Assembly (NCBI RefSeq): GCF_014281055.1
Contig: NZ_JACRSE010000002.1
Span: 372,001-436,000 of the forward strand
Origin: Fluviispira vulneris
GTDB lineage: Bacteria; Bdellovibrionota_B; Oligoflexia; Silvanigrellales; Silvanigrellaceae
DNA: 64,000 bases
Direction: 5' to 3'
Positions 45,168 to 52,897 of the stretch are shown piece after piece. The notes beneath the pieces were generated by a model that was not told where the DNA came from, made no database searches, and saw nothing but the letters and a program-made list of their open reading frames with translations. Each line of letters starts with the position of its first letter. The first letter of the stretch is position 1. The position numbers and the translations under genes are program-made.

Positions 45168-45553
45168 TTCATGTCTAAAATAATAAATAATTAACTGATA
45201 TCAAATTTTAAAAGAATTTATTTTACATGAATAATATTAAAATAAATGAAATTTTAATTCTTTATATTTAATTATTATTCAAAATATAAATTTAGAAAAT
45301 CTAATTAAATATTTATAATATTTCTTATTAAAACGAATTATTTAATGGTGAATAAATATTCTTAATAATTATAAGTATATAATATTAAAGGATTTAGAGC
45401 TTTAATTAATTAAAAAAAATATTAATATCATGACAAGGGAGTCGATCTCAAAAAGAATAATATACATTAATATCTTGATTTTAATTTGTATTAGTATTAA
45501 ATATATGACTGAAAAATCAAGTTTTTCTGAAAGCACTATATAGAGGAAATTAT
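45168..45553. other. 386-bp very AT-rich intergenic region
   Basis: No gene or strong hairpin seen. Near its end, CTTGATTTTAATT at 45474-45486 resembles the promoter-like block found upstream of the barrel genes (46849, 47811, 48341). TATTAA at 45495-45500 could be a -10. AGAGGAAA is the ribosome-binding site of the next gene. Confidence 0.5.
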
Positions 45554-45991
45554 ATGATAAAAAATGCTTTATTGATTCTATCTACTTTTGTTACTTTTTA
45601 TGTTAATCCAAATGCACGGGCTATGGATACTGATATAAATTTCATTTTTGGAACAGCTTTTTTAGCGCAGATATGTCATATCGATTTTAGCACTCCAACG
45701 ACTGCAAGAAAAAATTGTTCTCCTCTCCTCGGTGCTGGAGGGAATTATACAATAAAAAATAAAAATATAAATGAAACTTTTTGTATTTCAGTATTGAGCT
45801 GGCCAATTATTATCCCTGTGCTGACTGAGTATTATTTTAAAATTGATAAAAATGAGAATGCTAAAATTGAAATGTGGGGCGCATCTGTTAATCCTCAATA
45901 TCAATATTCTGATTCCATATCACTTATTGAAAGTAAAACGATTCCAGCTGCTAATAATTACTGTGCAAATATTCCAAGTATAATATATTAA
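45554..45991 (+). CDS. Small secreted protein, paralogue of 19353-19805
   Basis: 145 residues with a signal peptide (ALLILSTFVTFYVNPNARA). The mature part shares a scattered but co-linear pattern with the product at 19353-19805: INFIFGTA...C, C.PLL, INETFCISVLSWPII, YYFKI, IEMWGASVNP and a last Cys near the C-terminus. Two or three Cys pairs suggest disulfides. No known family recognised. It lies immediately before the outer-membrane barrel array and may share its promoter type. Confidence 0.75.
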   Translation: MIKNALLILSTFVTFYVNPNARAMDTDINFIFGTAFLAQICHIDFSTPTTARKNCSPLLGAGGNYTIKNKNINETFCISVLSWPIIIPVLTEYYFKIDKNENAKIEMWGASVNPQYQYSDSISLIESKTIPAANNYCANIPSIIY

Positions 45992-46120
45992 AAAGTAAAA
46001 TGCATATTTTATATAACTCTATTTTGTTTTAAGCTTTAGAAATAATCTATTGCTTGCTTTTTAAGATAGATATAGATATTTAGATCTCTGGCGCTATTTA
46101 TATACTTGGCAGAGGTTTAA

Positions 46121-46771
46121 ATGTCTCTTAAATTCTTAATTTATTTTTTATTTTCGATATCTTCTTCGTCTATTTATGCGAAAAATGAATCGACTGCTCC
46201 GAAGCATATTGATCTCATAGGCAGTATAGGATTTAGTTTTTTAAATAACTTTAGTGATTCTTTAAAAAAAATTCAATCAACAAATGGCTCACAGGTTAGA
46301 GTTGGCAGTGAATTCAATTTTTCGGGTTTGTATACATTTCCAGAAATAGGAGGTTTTATCACTCCTATTTTAGGAGCAGGACTTCATGGAGTGCACTCAT
46401 CAAAAAAAATAAACGAAAATAATTTTAATGGCAGATATGTTATTGGTTGGATAAGTCTTGAAGCAAATGCCGGTTTGAAATTTAATATTGCATCTGAAAT
46501 TAAGTTATATACATTAGCAAATTTTGGTTTTGCGGGTGCCACTTGTATTGAAAATATAGCAAATAAATATTCTAGCAATGCTAAAGTTAAAGATCATTAT
46601 TACTATGGTGTCACAGCAATAACACTTATGCCTTTAACGGACACTGTTGGTATGGGTGGAACTTTGTCAATAAATAAACAGCAAATGAAGATTTCATATA
46701 TGAATGATTCTTATAATCCAGCCTCTTTCAAGCAGTTCACAGCTGGTCTTGTTCTTATTTATAGTTTATAA
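46121..46771 (+). CDS. Outer-membrane beta-barrel protein, paralogue 1
   Basis: 216 residues. Signal peptide KFLIYFLFSISSSSIYA. The mature protein has alternating hydrophobic strands with Gly/aromatic girdles, a TPILGAGLHG hairpin, SLEANAGLKFN, YTLANFGFAG and a terminal strand ending TAGLVLIYSL, the C-terminal aromatic/hydrophobic pattern for BAM insertion. Small 8-10-strand barrel expected; function unknown. GAGG upstream. It is the most diverged of three tandem paralogues and does not share their -35/-10 block. Confidence 0.85.
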   Translation: MSLKFLIYFLFSISSSSIYAKNESTAPKHIDLIGSIGFSFLNNFSDSLKKIQSTNGSQVRVGSEFNFSGLYTFPEIGGFITPILGAGLHGVHSSKKINENNFNGRYVIGWISLEANAGLKFNIASEIKLYTLANFGFAGATCIENIANKYSSNAKVKDHYYYGVTAITLMPLTDTVGMGGTLSINKQQMKISYMNDSYNPASFKQFTAGLVLIYSL

Positions 46772-46848
46772 TTATTTGAATAAAAATTAATTAAATTAAA
46801 GCTTTAAGTAAAAAATAGAATAAAAATTAAATAATTTATAAAATTATC

Positions 46849-46875
46849 TTGATCTTTGTAACCATAACCTTTAAT
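46849..46875 (+). promoter_or_regulatory. Promoter-like block shared by barrel genes (copy A)
   Basis: TTGATC at 46849-46854, 15 nt, TTTAAT at 46870-46875, 38 nt before ATG 46914. The same arrangement appears at 47811 and 48341. Confidence 0.4.
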
Positions 46876-46913
46876 CAGTATATTGGTTTTATGTTATTTT
46901 AGTGAGGTTTAGA

Positions 46914-47561
46914 ATGTATTTAAAGTCTTTGGCATGTGTTCTTTCTTCGGTTGTTTCTGTTTCAATTTACGCTCAAACAGAAAGTAAAGTATCTAAAAAT
47001 ATCGATCTTTTTGCTAATTTGGGATTCTCTTATCTAAATGATATTGTTGAGCCAATCAAGACAACAGATGCAGGAGTCGAATTAGGTTTCTTTGGACTCT
47101 ACTCTTTACCGAGTTATAAAAATGTGACTCCAGTCATAGGTGGTGGTTTGCATAGCTCCGCATTTAGAAAAAAATTGTCACAAAGTGTTAATTTGCCAAG
47201 TGTAATACAAAACGTATTGAAGGATCCTGAATTTAATATTTCATGGGCGAGTCTAGAAGCGAATGCAGGGGTCAAAATCAACCCTGTAGCCAACTTAAAT
47301 CTATTTGCGCTGGCAAATTTAGGTTATGCATCCAACACTAAAACAACAATTGAATTTTCAAATATTGAAATTGGGAGCACTTCCAAAAATCATTACTATT
47401 ATGGAGCAACACTCATTGGAACTGTGCCTTTAACAGATACTATGAGTATTGGTGGTTCTTTTACATATAATAGACATCAAATGTCTAGTAATAAAATCTT
47501 CGTCGAAGATCTATCTTTTAATCAATATACCACCTCTCTTGTTCTTCAATACAGCATATAA
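46914..47561 (+). CDS. Outer-membrane beta-barrel protein, paralogue 2
   Basis: 215 residues from ATG 46914, chosen because GAGGT sits upstream and the signal peptide MYLKSLACVLSSVVSVSIYAQ begins there, as in paralogue 3; GTG 46902 is in frame but overlaps the ribosome-binding site. Shared barrel motifs: GLYSLPS, TPVIGGGLHS, SLEANAGVKINPV, LFALANLGYAS, HYYYGATLIGTVPLTDTMSIGGS, and C-terminal TTSLVLQYSI. Very similar to 48409-49026. A 41-nt hairpin follows. Confidence 0.87.
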   Translation: MYLKSLACVLSSVVSVSIYAQTESKVSKNIDLFANLGFSYLNDIVEPIKTTDAGVELGFFGLYSLPSYKNVTPVIGGGLHSSAFRKKLSQSVNLPSVIQNVLKDPEFNISWASLEANAGVKINPVANLNLFALANLGYASNTKTTIEFSNIEIGSTSKNHYYYGATLIGTVPLTDTMSIGGSFTYNRHQMSSNKIFVEDLSFNQYTTSLVLQYSI

Positions 47562-47577
47562 TAGGTGTTTTAAATTA

Positions 47578-47618
47578 TTTAAATAAGGTTATTATTTTAA
47601 ATAATAACCTTATTTAAA
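47578..47618. terminator. 20-bp inverted repeat, possible terminator
   Basis: Arms 47578-47597 and 47599-47618 are exact reverse complements around a single central T (core AAGGTTATTATTT). It lies 17 bp after the barrel gene stop. It is AT-rich with no distinct T run after it, so termination is likely but not certain. Confidence 0.55.
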
Positions 47619-47810
47619 ATAATCAATTCCTCATTATAAAATTTTATATTAAAAATTTTATAATAACTAAGAAAAAAATTGTTTATCTAGCCAGATTATT
47701 TTATAAATTTTATTTAAATAAATAATAATGTAAATTTTATAAATACATTATAAGTAAATTATTGTAAATCATTGAATTTATGAAATAAAATTTAAAAATA
47801 AATAAATGTC

Positions 47811-47837
47811 TTGATTTTAATTCTTATAAATTATAAT
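47811..47837 (+). promoter_or_regulatory. Promoter-like block of the fossil barrel copy
   Basis: TTGATT at 47811-47816, 15 nt, TATAAT at 47832-47837. Same geometry as 48341-48367, but it now precedes a broken gene. Confidence 0.4.
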
Positions 47838-47876
47838 TCTTTAATGCGATTTGGTTATTTTAAAAATGAGGTATAA

Positions 47877-47995
47877 ATATTATTTAGAGGCTGTATTATT
47901 TTTGCTCTTTAGATTTTCTTCTCTATCTATATAAGCACGAATAGAAAATAAAGAATTGAAAATATAAAACAATATTCTTTTGCTTGGTATTTAAA
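47877..47995 (+). pseudogene. Fossil 5' end of a fourth barrel paralogue
   Basis: The sequence aligns with the first ~115 bp of the gene at 48409. TGAGGTATAAA is conserved upstream, then the start codon has become ATA, and the aligned codons contain two in-frame stops. Blocks such as AGAAAATA...GAAT.(G/A)AAAATAT and TTTTGCTT are still recognisable. Similarity fades after about 47995. This shows the array once had at least four members. Confidence 0.72.
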
Positions 47996-48340
47996 GAAAA
48001 CTTATATATAGTATTGAAGTAAATATAATTAATAACTTGAGGTGTATAATTTTTGTAAAAAAAGAGAATTCATAATTTGATATACTTTTCGTAATAATAT
48101 TTTTGTTTTCATCTAACAATAAAGATTTATTTAAGCTTTTTCTGGTTAAATTTTTTAATATCAAAAGTTTTATTTTAAATATCGTTTGTCTAGCCAATTA
48201 TGATTTGCAGCTAAAATCAGTATACACTTCATGCATAACTTCATAAGTCTTGTAAAATAATTTTCAAATTAAAAATTTAAAATAAATCATTGATTTTATA
48301 GACAAAATAAATTTTCATATAAAATATATACATATTTCGC

Positions 48341-48367
48341 TTGATTTTTATTTTTGTAAAATATAAT
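48341..48367 (+). promoter_or_regulatory. Promoter-like block shared by barrel genes (copy C)
   Basis: TTGATT at 48341-48346, 15 nt, TATAAT at 48362-48367, 41 nt upstream of ATG 48409. The -10 is perfect and the spacer is short for sigma-70. Confidence 0.45.
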
Positions 48368-48408
48368 TATTAATTTGGTTTTTTGTTAATTTAAAAATGA
48401 GGTATAAA

Positions 48409-49026
48409 ATGTATTTAAAGTCCGTCGTATGTGCGCTTTCTTCAGCAGTTTCTTTCTCAGTTTTTGCACAAACAGAAAATAGTGAATCAAAAAATATCGA
48501 TCTTTTTGCTTCTGCTGGTTACTCATTTACAAAAAATTTAAAATTGAAGAATGATACTTTTGGTACTTATAAGCCGGATTCATCAGCTGATTTTGGAGCT
48601 GAATTAAGTCTTTCTGCTCTTTATTCTCTGCCTAGTTTAGGAATTGTGACACCAGTTATAGGTGGAGGTCTGCATAGCGCATATACTGCTAATAAAATTG
48701 AAAAAGAAAAAACAGAAATATACTGGGCAAGTGCTGAGGCAAATGCAGGTGTGAAATTCAACCCAGTTTCGAGTCTTCAAGTCTTTACTTTAGCGAACTT
48801 AGGTTATGCTGGTATTAGTGAAATAAGTGATAAAACTGACAGTTCAAGATTGAAAAATCATTATTATTATGGGGCAACTGTGATTGGTACAGTTCCTTTA
48901 ACAGATGCAATGAGCGTAGGTGGTTCTGTTGCTTATAATAGACACTCTGCGAAATATAAAGATGATGATACTTCATTATCATTCAATCAATTTACCACTG
49001 CCCTTGTACTTCAGTACAGTATATAA
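48409..49026 (+). CDS. Outer-membrane beta-barrel protein, paralogue 3
   Basis: 205 residues from ATG 48409 with GAGGT upstream; the in-frame ATG at 48397 precedes that site and is not used. Signal peptide MYLKSVVCALSSAVSFSVFAQ. Barrel motifs are as in paralogue 2: ALYSLPS, TPVIGGGLHSAY, SAEANAGVKFNPV, LANLGYAG, HYYYGATVIGTVPLTDAMSVGGS, terminal TTALVLQYSI. The differences are concentrated in presumed surface loops (for example residues 38-55), as expected for exposed variable regions. A bidirectional terminator follows. Confidence 0.87.
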   Translation: MYLKSVVCALSSAVSFSVFAQTENSESKNIDLFASAGYSFTKNLKLKNDTFGTYKPDSSADFGAELSLSALYSLPSLGIVTPVIGGGLHSAYTANKIEKEKTEIYWASAEANAGVKFNPVSSLQVFTLANLGYAGISEISDKTDSSRLKNHYYYGATVIGTVPLTDAMSVGGSVAYNRHSAKYKDDDTSLSFNQFTTALVLQYSI

Positions 49027-49046
49027 TAAATTAAATTAATTATTAT

Positions 49047-49084
49047 AAAAAAAAGGATATTATTAAAGTAATATCCTTTTTTTT
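49047..49084. terminator. Bidirectional rho-independent terminator
   Basis: 16-bp perfect stem (49047-49062 and 49069-49084) with A8 on one side and T8 on the other, core GGATATTA, loop of 6. It serves the barrel gene on the plus strand and the convergent small gene, whose stop lies in the loop. Confidence 0.93.
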
Positions 49085-49320
49085 GCGATAAAATTTTCTA
49101 TTTCTTCTTCTGAATAATGAATATTTAAGTTTTCTTTTGCTTGATTTTCTTTTCTCCATAAGAACCAAGCTAAAGACTGTTCTTCTAGCCAAGTATAGTT
49201 TTCCCTTGAAGGAAGTGGAATTTGTGATTCACAAAAAATTTTTGCTTCTTCATAGGATGCATTTGGGTTGGAATCTAACCATTTTCTAAAATTAATTTTA
49301 AATTCATTTTTATCAAACAT
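49063..49320 (-). CDS. Small hypothetical protein
   Basis: 85 residues, charged and helical, no signal peptide: MFDKNEFKINFRKWLDSNPN and a Trp-rich LEEQSLAWFLWRKE segment. The last codons lie in the shared terminator stem. I recognise no family. No strong ribosome-binding site seen, so expression is plausible rather than certain. Confidence 0.5.
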   Translation of the reverse strand: MFDKNEFKINFRKWLDSNPNASYEEAKIFCESQIPLPSRENYTWLEEQSLAWFLWRKENQAKENLNIHYSEEEIENFIAKKRILL

Positions 49321-49493
49321 TTTAATTCACGCCTTTTAGCTGAATATATGAAAATGCTTGCTTATAAATCAAGCATTGTAATTTTTTCGGAAAAAATTTA
49401 ATCTTCTTGAGTGTGATTTTCAGGCTTTTGTGTAAAAATACATTTAAGCAGTAGATCTGCTCGCAAGAAAAGACCCAAAAAAAAGGATAGACT

Positions 49494-50192
49494 ATGAATC
49501 GAGTCACAATCGAGTCAAAATTTGTCAGCAATGATGCACTCTTTGAGCTTAAACATGCCCATGAGCTTAAAATAGCAAAAGAACTGAATAGTTTTTTACT
49601 TGAAGTCGAATTTCCTTGGAAAGCATTGGGCAAATCTCTTACCCAATTTGTTGAAAGCATAGTGCAAAAAATACCTTTAGAAGAGAGAATTCAGGGACAA
49701 GTGAGTCCACATGCCTATATTGAAAATCGTGATTCCGTAGTGATCTGTGAAGGAGCTATTGTTGAGCCGGGAGCTTATATCTCTGGTCCAACCTTTATCG
49801 GCCCAAAAGCCGTCGTACGCCATGGAGCTTATATCCGAGGTTCTGTTTACATTTCTGAAGGAGCCATCGTTGGCCACTCATCAGAATGCAAGGGAGCAAT
49901 TCTATTACCAAATGCAAAAGCAGCTCATTTTAACTATGTCGGTGATTCCATATTAGGTTATGATTGTAATTTAGGAGCAGGCACAAAGCTTGCAAATCTA
50001 AAAATAAATCACAGTAATATCATTCTTCGTCTTGATAATAAAAAAGTCGATTCAGGTTTAAAAAAATTCGGAGCAATCCTTGGCAATAGAGCTCAAACTG
50101 GATGCAATTCGGTGACAAATCCTGGAACTATTATGTTACCTGAGGTGGTTTTGTTACCTAATCAAACGGCATTAGGAATACTCAAAAGATAA
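49494..50192 (+). CDS. Left-handed beta-helix (hexapeptide) transferase-like protein
   Basis: 232 residues. After ~65 helical residues there are hexapeptide repeats from about 75 to 170 (IENRDSVVICEGAIVEPGAYISG, AVVRHGAYIRG, AIVGHSSECKGAIL), then HFNYVGDSILGYDCNLGAGT, the acetyl-CoA-site pattern of GlmU-type acyltransferases, and ILGNRAQTGCNSV. It resembles the acyltransferase half of sugar-nucleotide enzymes without the nucleotidyltransferase half. AAAGGAT precedes the ATG. It abuts the convergent fruA stop with no gap. The substrate is unknown. Confidence 0.85.
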   Translation: MNRVTIESKFVSNDALFELKHAHELKIAKELNSFLLEVEFPWKALGKSLTQFVESIVQKIPLEERIQGQVSPHAYIENRDSVVICEGAIVEPGAYISGPTFIGPKAVVRHGAYIRGSVYISEGAIVGHSSECKGAILLPNAKAAHFNYVGDSILGYDCNLGAGTKLANLKINHSNIILRLDNKKVDSGLKKFGAILGNRAQTGCNSVTNPGTIMLPEVVLLPNQTALGILKR

Positions 50193-51920
50193 TTACTTCA
50201 GTATTGGCTTTTTTATTATTCCTAGCAATATTGCTGTTATTGCAGTTCCAACAGTCAGTGCAAATATAAATCCACTTATATGGACGACAGCATTTGGAAT
50301 GGGCAGTATAAATATTCCGCCGTGTGGAACTTTTATTTCGATTTTAAAGTACATGGCTAAGGCTCCTGCGATGGCGGATCCAATCACAAATATGGGAATA
50401 ACTCTCAACGGATCTTTAGCTGCGTAGGGAATGGCACCTTCGGTTATAAATGATATGCCTAAGAGTGCTGTAGAGTTTCCCGCTTCTCTCTCTTCTTTAT
50501 TGAATTTTGTCTTAAAAAGTTTAGTTGCTAAAGCAGCTCCTAAGGGGGGAACCATTCCTGCTATCATTGCAGCGCCCATTGGTGTGTAAATTTGGCTCGA
50601 AATCAAACCTGTCGAAAATGCATAAGCAGCTTTATTTAATGGGCCACCCATATCGAAAGCCATCATTCCACCAATGATTAGACCGAGTATAATTGCGCTT
50701 CCATCTTGTAAATTATTTAAGCTTGTTGTTAAAAAGTGCATTAGTCCTGAGACAGGTTTGCCTACAATATAAAGCATAAACAAACCTATAATCAGTGAAG
50801 AAAGAACGGGTAGGATAATGACTGGTTTTAAACCCTCTAAGTTTTTATTGAGTTTTATTTTCTGATTCAAAAATTCTGTCACGTATCCTGCTAAATATCC
50901 AGAAATAATTCCTCCTAGAAAGCCAGCATCTGAATACACTGCGAGCATGCCGCCAATCATGCCAGGAGCAATACCGGGTCTATTGGCAATGGAATAAGCA
51001 ATATAGCCAGAGAGTGCTGGAACCATAAGAGGAAAAGCTCCCTTAGCTCCAATTTGGAATAAAGCCCAAGCGAGAGACTCTTTATAAGATTCATCTGATG
51101 CATAGATTCCACCTAAGGCAAATGCTAAGGCTATCATCAAACCGCCAGCGGTAACAAAAGGAAGCATATAGGAAACACCGGTCATCAGATGTTTATAATT
51201 TTGTTTAAAAGCAAAATTCTTATTTGAAGCGTGAAATGTTTCAGTTTGAGTGGAACTTTCAGAATATAATTTTGCTTCTTTGATTGCGGTCTGAATAAGA
51301 AAAACTCCATTATTAATCGCTTGTTTTGTATTAGTCTGAAAAATTTTTTTGTTTTGAAAACGACTGAGATCAACTTTCGTATCAGCAGAAATTAAAACAA
51401 GATCTGCTGATTTAATTTCTGCATCATTTAAAGTATTTTGTTTACCAACAGAACCTTGAGTTTCAACTTTAATATTCATGCCTAATTCACTAGCTGCTTG
51501 TATAAGTCCTTCTGCAGCCATGAATGTATGGGCAATTCCTGTTGGACAGGAAGTAACAGCGACTATATTAAAAGTCTTATTTACGATTTCGTTTTTTTTC
51601 TTTTGTTTATCATTCATTTTGTGATGAACTGCATTCAATAATTCTTGTTCAGTATTATTGAATATTTTTTCAAAGGTTGTTTTATAAATAGGCAAATCAT
51701 TGAATCTATTTTCTTCAATTTCCTGTCCTACTTGAATAATTATATCTGTATTTTCTGAATTGGGCTCAGTAGCAAAAGATTTTTGTATAATTTTATTCGA
51801 ATGGATTTCTGAATCAACAGTATGATTATGTTTTAAAGCTGCTTGTATTAAAAGATCGTTAGCTAAAAATGGTTGAATACTATATTCCTGACTCGTTATT
51901 ATAATTTTTATTCTTGCCAT
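50193..51920 (-). CDS. fruA: PTS fructose transporter EIIB'BC
   Basis: 575 residues. An N-terminal IIB'-like domain lacking the active Cys (1-105) precedes a IIB domain with VAVTSCPTGIAHTFMAAEGL (phospho-Cys 125). A IIC membrane domain (about 235-575) follows, with multiple helices, GGLMIALAFALGG and MAFDMGGPLNKAAYAF. The layout matches enterobacterial FruA. It imports fructose as fructose-1-phosphate at the inner membrane. It lies 23 bp after fruK. Confidence 0.95.
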   Translation of the reverse strand: MARIKIIITSQEYSIQPFLANDLLIQAALKHNHTVDSEIHSNKIIQKSFATEPNSENTDIIIQVGQEIEENRFNDLPIYKTTFEKIFNNTEQELLNAVHHKMNDKQKKKNEIVNKTFNIVAVTSCPTGIAHTFMAAEGLIQAASELGMNIKVETQGSVGKQNTLNDAEIKSADLVLISADTKVDLSRFQNKKIFQTNTKQAINNGVFLIQTAIKEAKLYSESSTQTETFHASNKNFAFKQNYKHLMTGVSYMLPFVTAGGLMIALAFALGGIYASDESYKESLAWALFQIGAKGAFPLMVPALSGYIAYSIANRPGIAPGMIGGMLAVYSDAGFLGGIISGYLAGYVTEFLNQKIKLNKNLEGLKPVIILPVLSSLIIGLFMLYIVGKPVSGLMHFLTTSLNNLQDGSAIILGLIIGGMMAFDMGGPLNKAAYAFSTGLISSQIYTPMGAAMIAGMVPPLGAALATKLFKTKFNKEEREAGNSTALLGISFITEGAIPYAAKDPLRVIPIFVIGSAIAGALAMYFKIEIKVPHGGIFILPIPNAVVHISGFIFALTVGTAITAILLGIIKKPILK

Positions 51921-51943
51921 AAATTATTTCCTTTATAAATAGA

Positions 51944-52897
51944 TCACTTTAATAAAGTTACTTTTACCTTTTCTTCATATTTTTTGACTTCTCCTATATT
52001 TGGTAGATGAGGACCAATATGTCCGAGTTTTGCAACTGAAAAAGCAACAGCGAGTCTAGCAATTTGTTCGAATTGAAGATTTCCATGAAATCCAGCTATG
52101 AGTCCTGCAACAAGAGCATCGCCGGCGCCAACAGAACTGATCGCTTTAATTGGAGGCAATGCTGCATGCAGAGCATTTTTATTATTAATAAATAAAGAAC
52201 CATTTTCTCCAAGGGAAACAACAACATTTTCGATGCCTTTTTCTTGAAGGGATTTAGCGAATTGTAATATATCATCTTGTGTGAGCAAATTTTTTTGTGC
52301 TAATTGCGACAATTCATGTTGATTTGGTTTGATACAATTTGGCAAATATTTTTCTTTTACTGAGAGTGATTCTTTCAGTGGCTTTCCGCTTGTATCAAGT
52401 AAAACCCACGCTCCTAATTTTTTTACAATTTTAGTAATCTGCGCATAACTGTCAGCAGCTAAACCTTCTGGCACACTTCCAGCCAACACGACAATTGATT
52501 TTTCATTGACAATATTTTTTAAATATTTAAGGAGTTCTTGAAAATGATCGTTAGTCAATTTAAGTCCTGTTAAATTAATATCTGTCGTTTCTCCTTTTAA
52601 AATATCGGACAATTTAATGTTAACCCTTGTTTCTCCTTCTAAGCGTATGAAGGAATCTATAATATGTTTGGATTGAAAAAGGATTTCAAAAGGATTTATA
52701 TTTGCCTTGCCTAAAAAGCCAGTTGCATTTGCTGAGATTCCCCAGTCTGCAAGACAACTGGCAACATTTATTCCTTTTCCTCCAGAGCTTTTATGAAAAT
52801 TTTGTGCAATGTTTACTTTTCCTAATGTAATACCATTTAAAATAATTGTTTGATCAATAGCTGGATTTAAAGTAACAGTGACAACATTCTGTTTCAT
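51944..52897 (-). CDS. fruK: 1-phosphofructokinase
   Basis: 317-residue PfkB-family kinase converting fructose-1-phosphate to fructose-1,6-bisphosphate. TLNPAIDQTI near the start, the SSGGKGINVASCL sugar-binding motif, and GAGDALVAGLIAGFHG with the catalytic Asp. It overlaps the 3' end of the fruB-like gene by 4 bp, giving the operon order fruB-fruK-fruA. Confidence 0.95.
   Translation of the reverse strand: MKQNVVTVTLNPAIDQTIILNGITLGKVNIAQNFHKSSGGKGINVASCLADWGISANATGFLGKANINPFEILFQSKHIIDSFIRLEGETRVNIKLSDILKGETTDINLTGLKLTNDHFQELLKYLKNIVNEKSIVVLAGSVPEGLAADSYAQITKIVKKLGAWVLLDTSGKPLKESLSVKEKYLPNCIKPNQHELSQLAQKNLLTQDDILQFAKSLQEKGIENVVVSLGENGSLFINNKNALHAALPPIKAISSVGAGDALVAGLIAGFHGNLQFEQIARLAVAFSVAKLGHIGPHLPNIGEVKKYEEKVKVTLLK

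Larger units (their letters stand above)
47562..48408. other. 847-bp gap between barrel paralogues
   Basis: It contains the hairpin at 47578-47618, a fossil promoter and 5' coding remnant of a further barrel copy (47811-47995), and the promoter-like block of the next gene at 48341. The remaining sequence (about 48000-48330) is AT-rich and I see nothing else in it. Confidence 0.6.

Noticed and set aside
47991-48197. 68-codon minus-strand frame between barrel paralogues
   Set aside because: AT-driven, Lys/Ile/Leu-rich, no ribosome-binding site, in a region of decayed sequence.
49322-49660. 112-codon minus-strand frame overlapping the start of the beta-helix gene
   Set aside because: Antisense to a well-supported gene and its leader, with no recognisable protein features.
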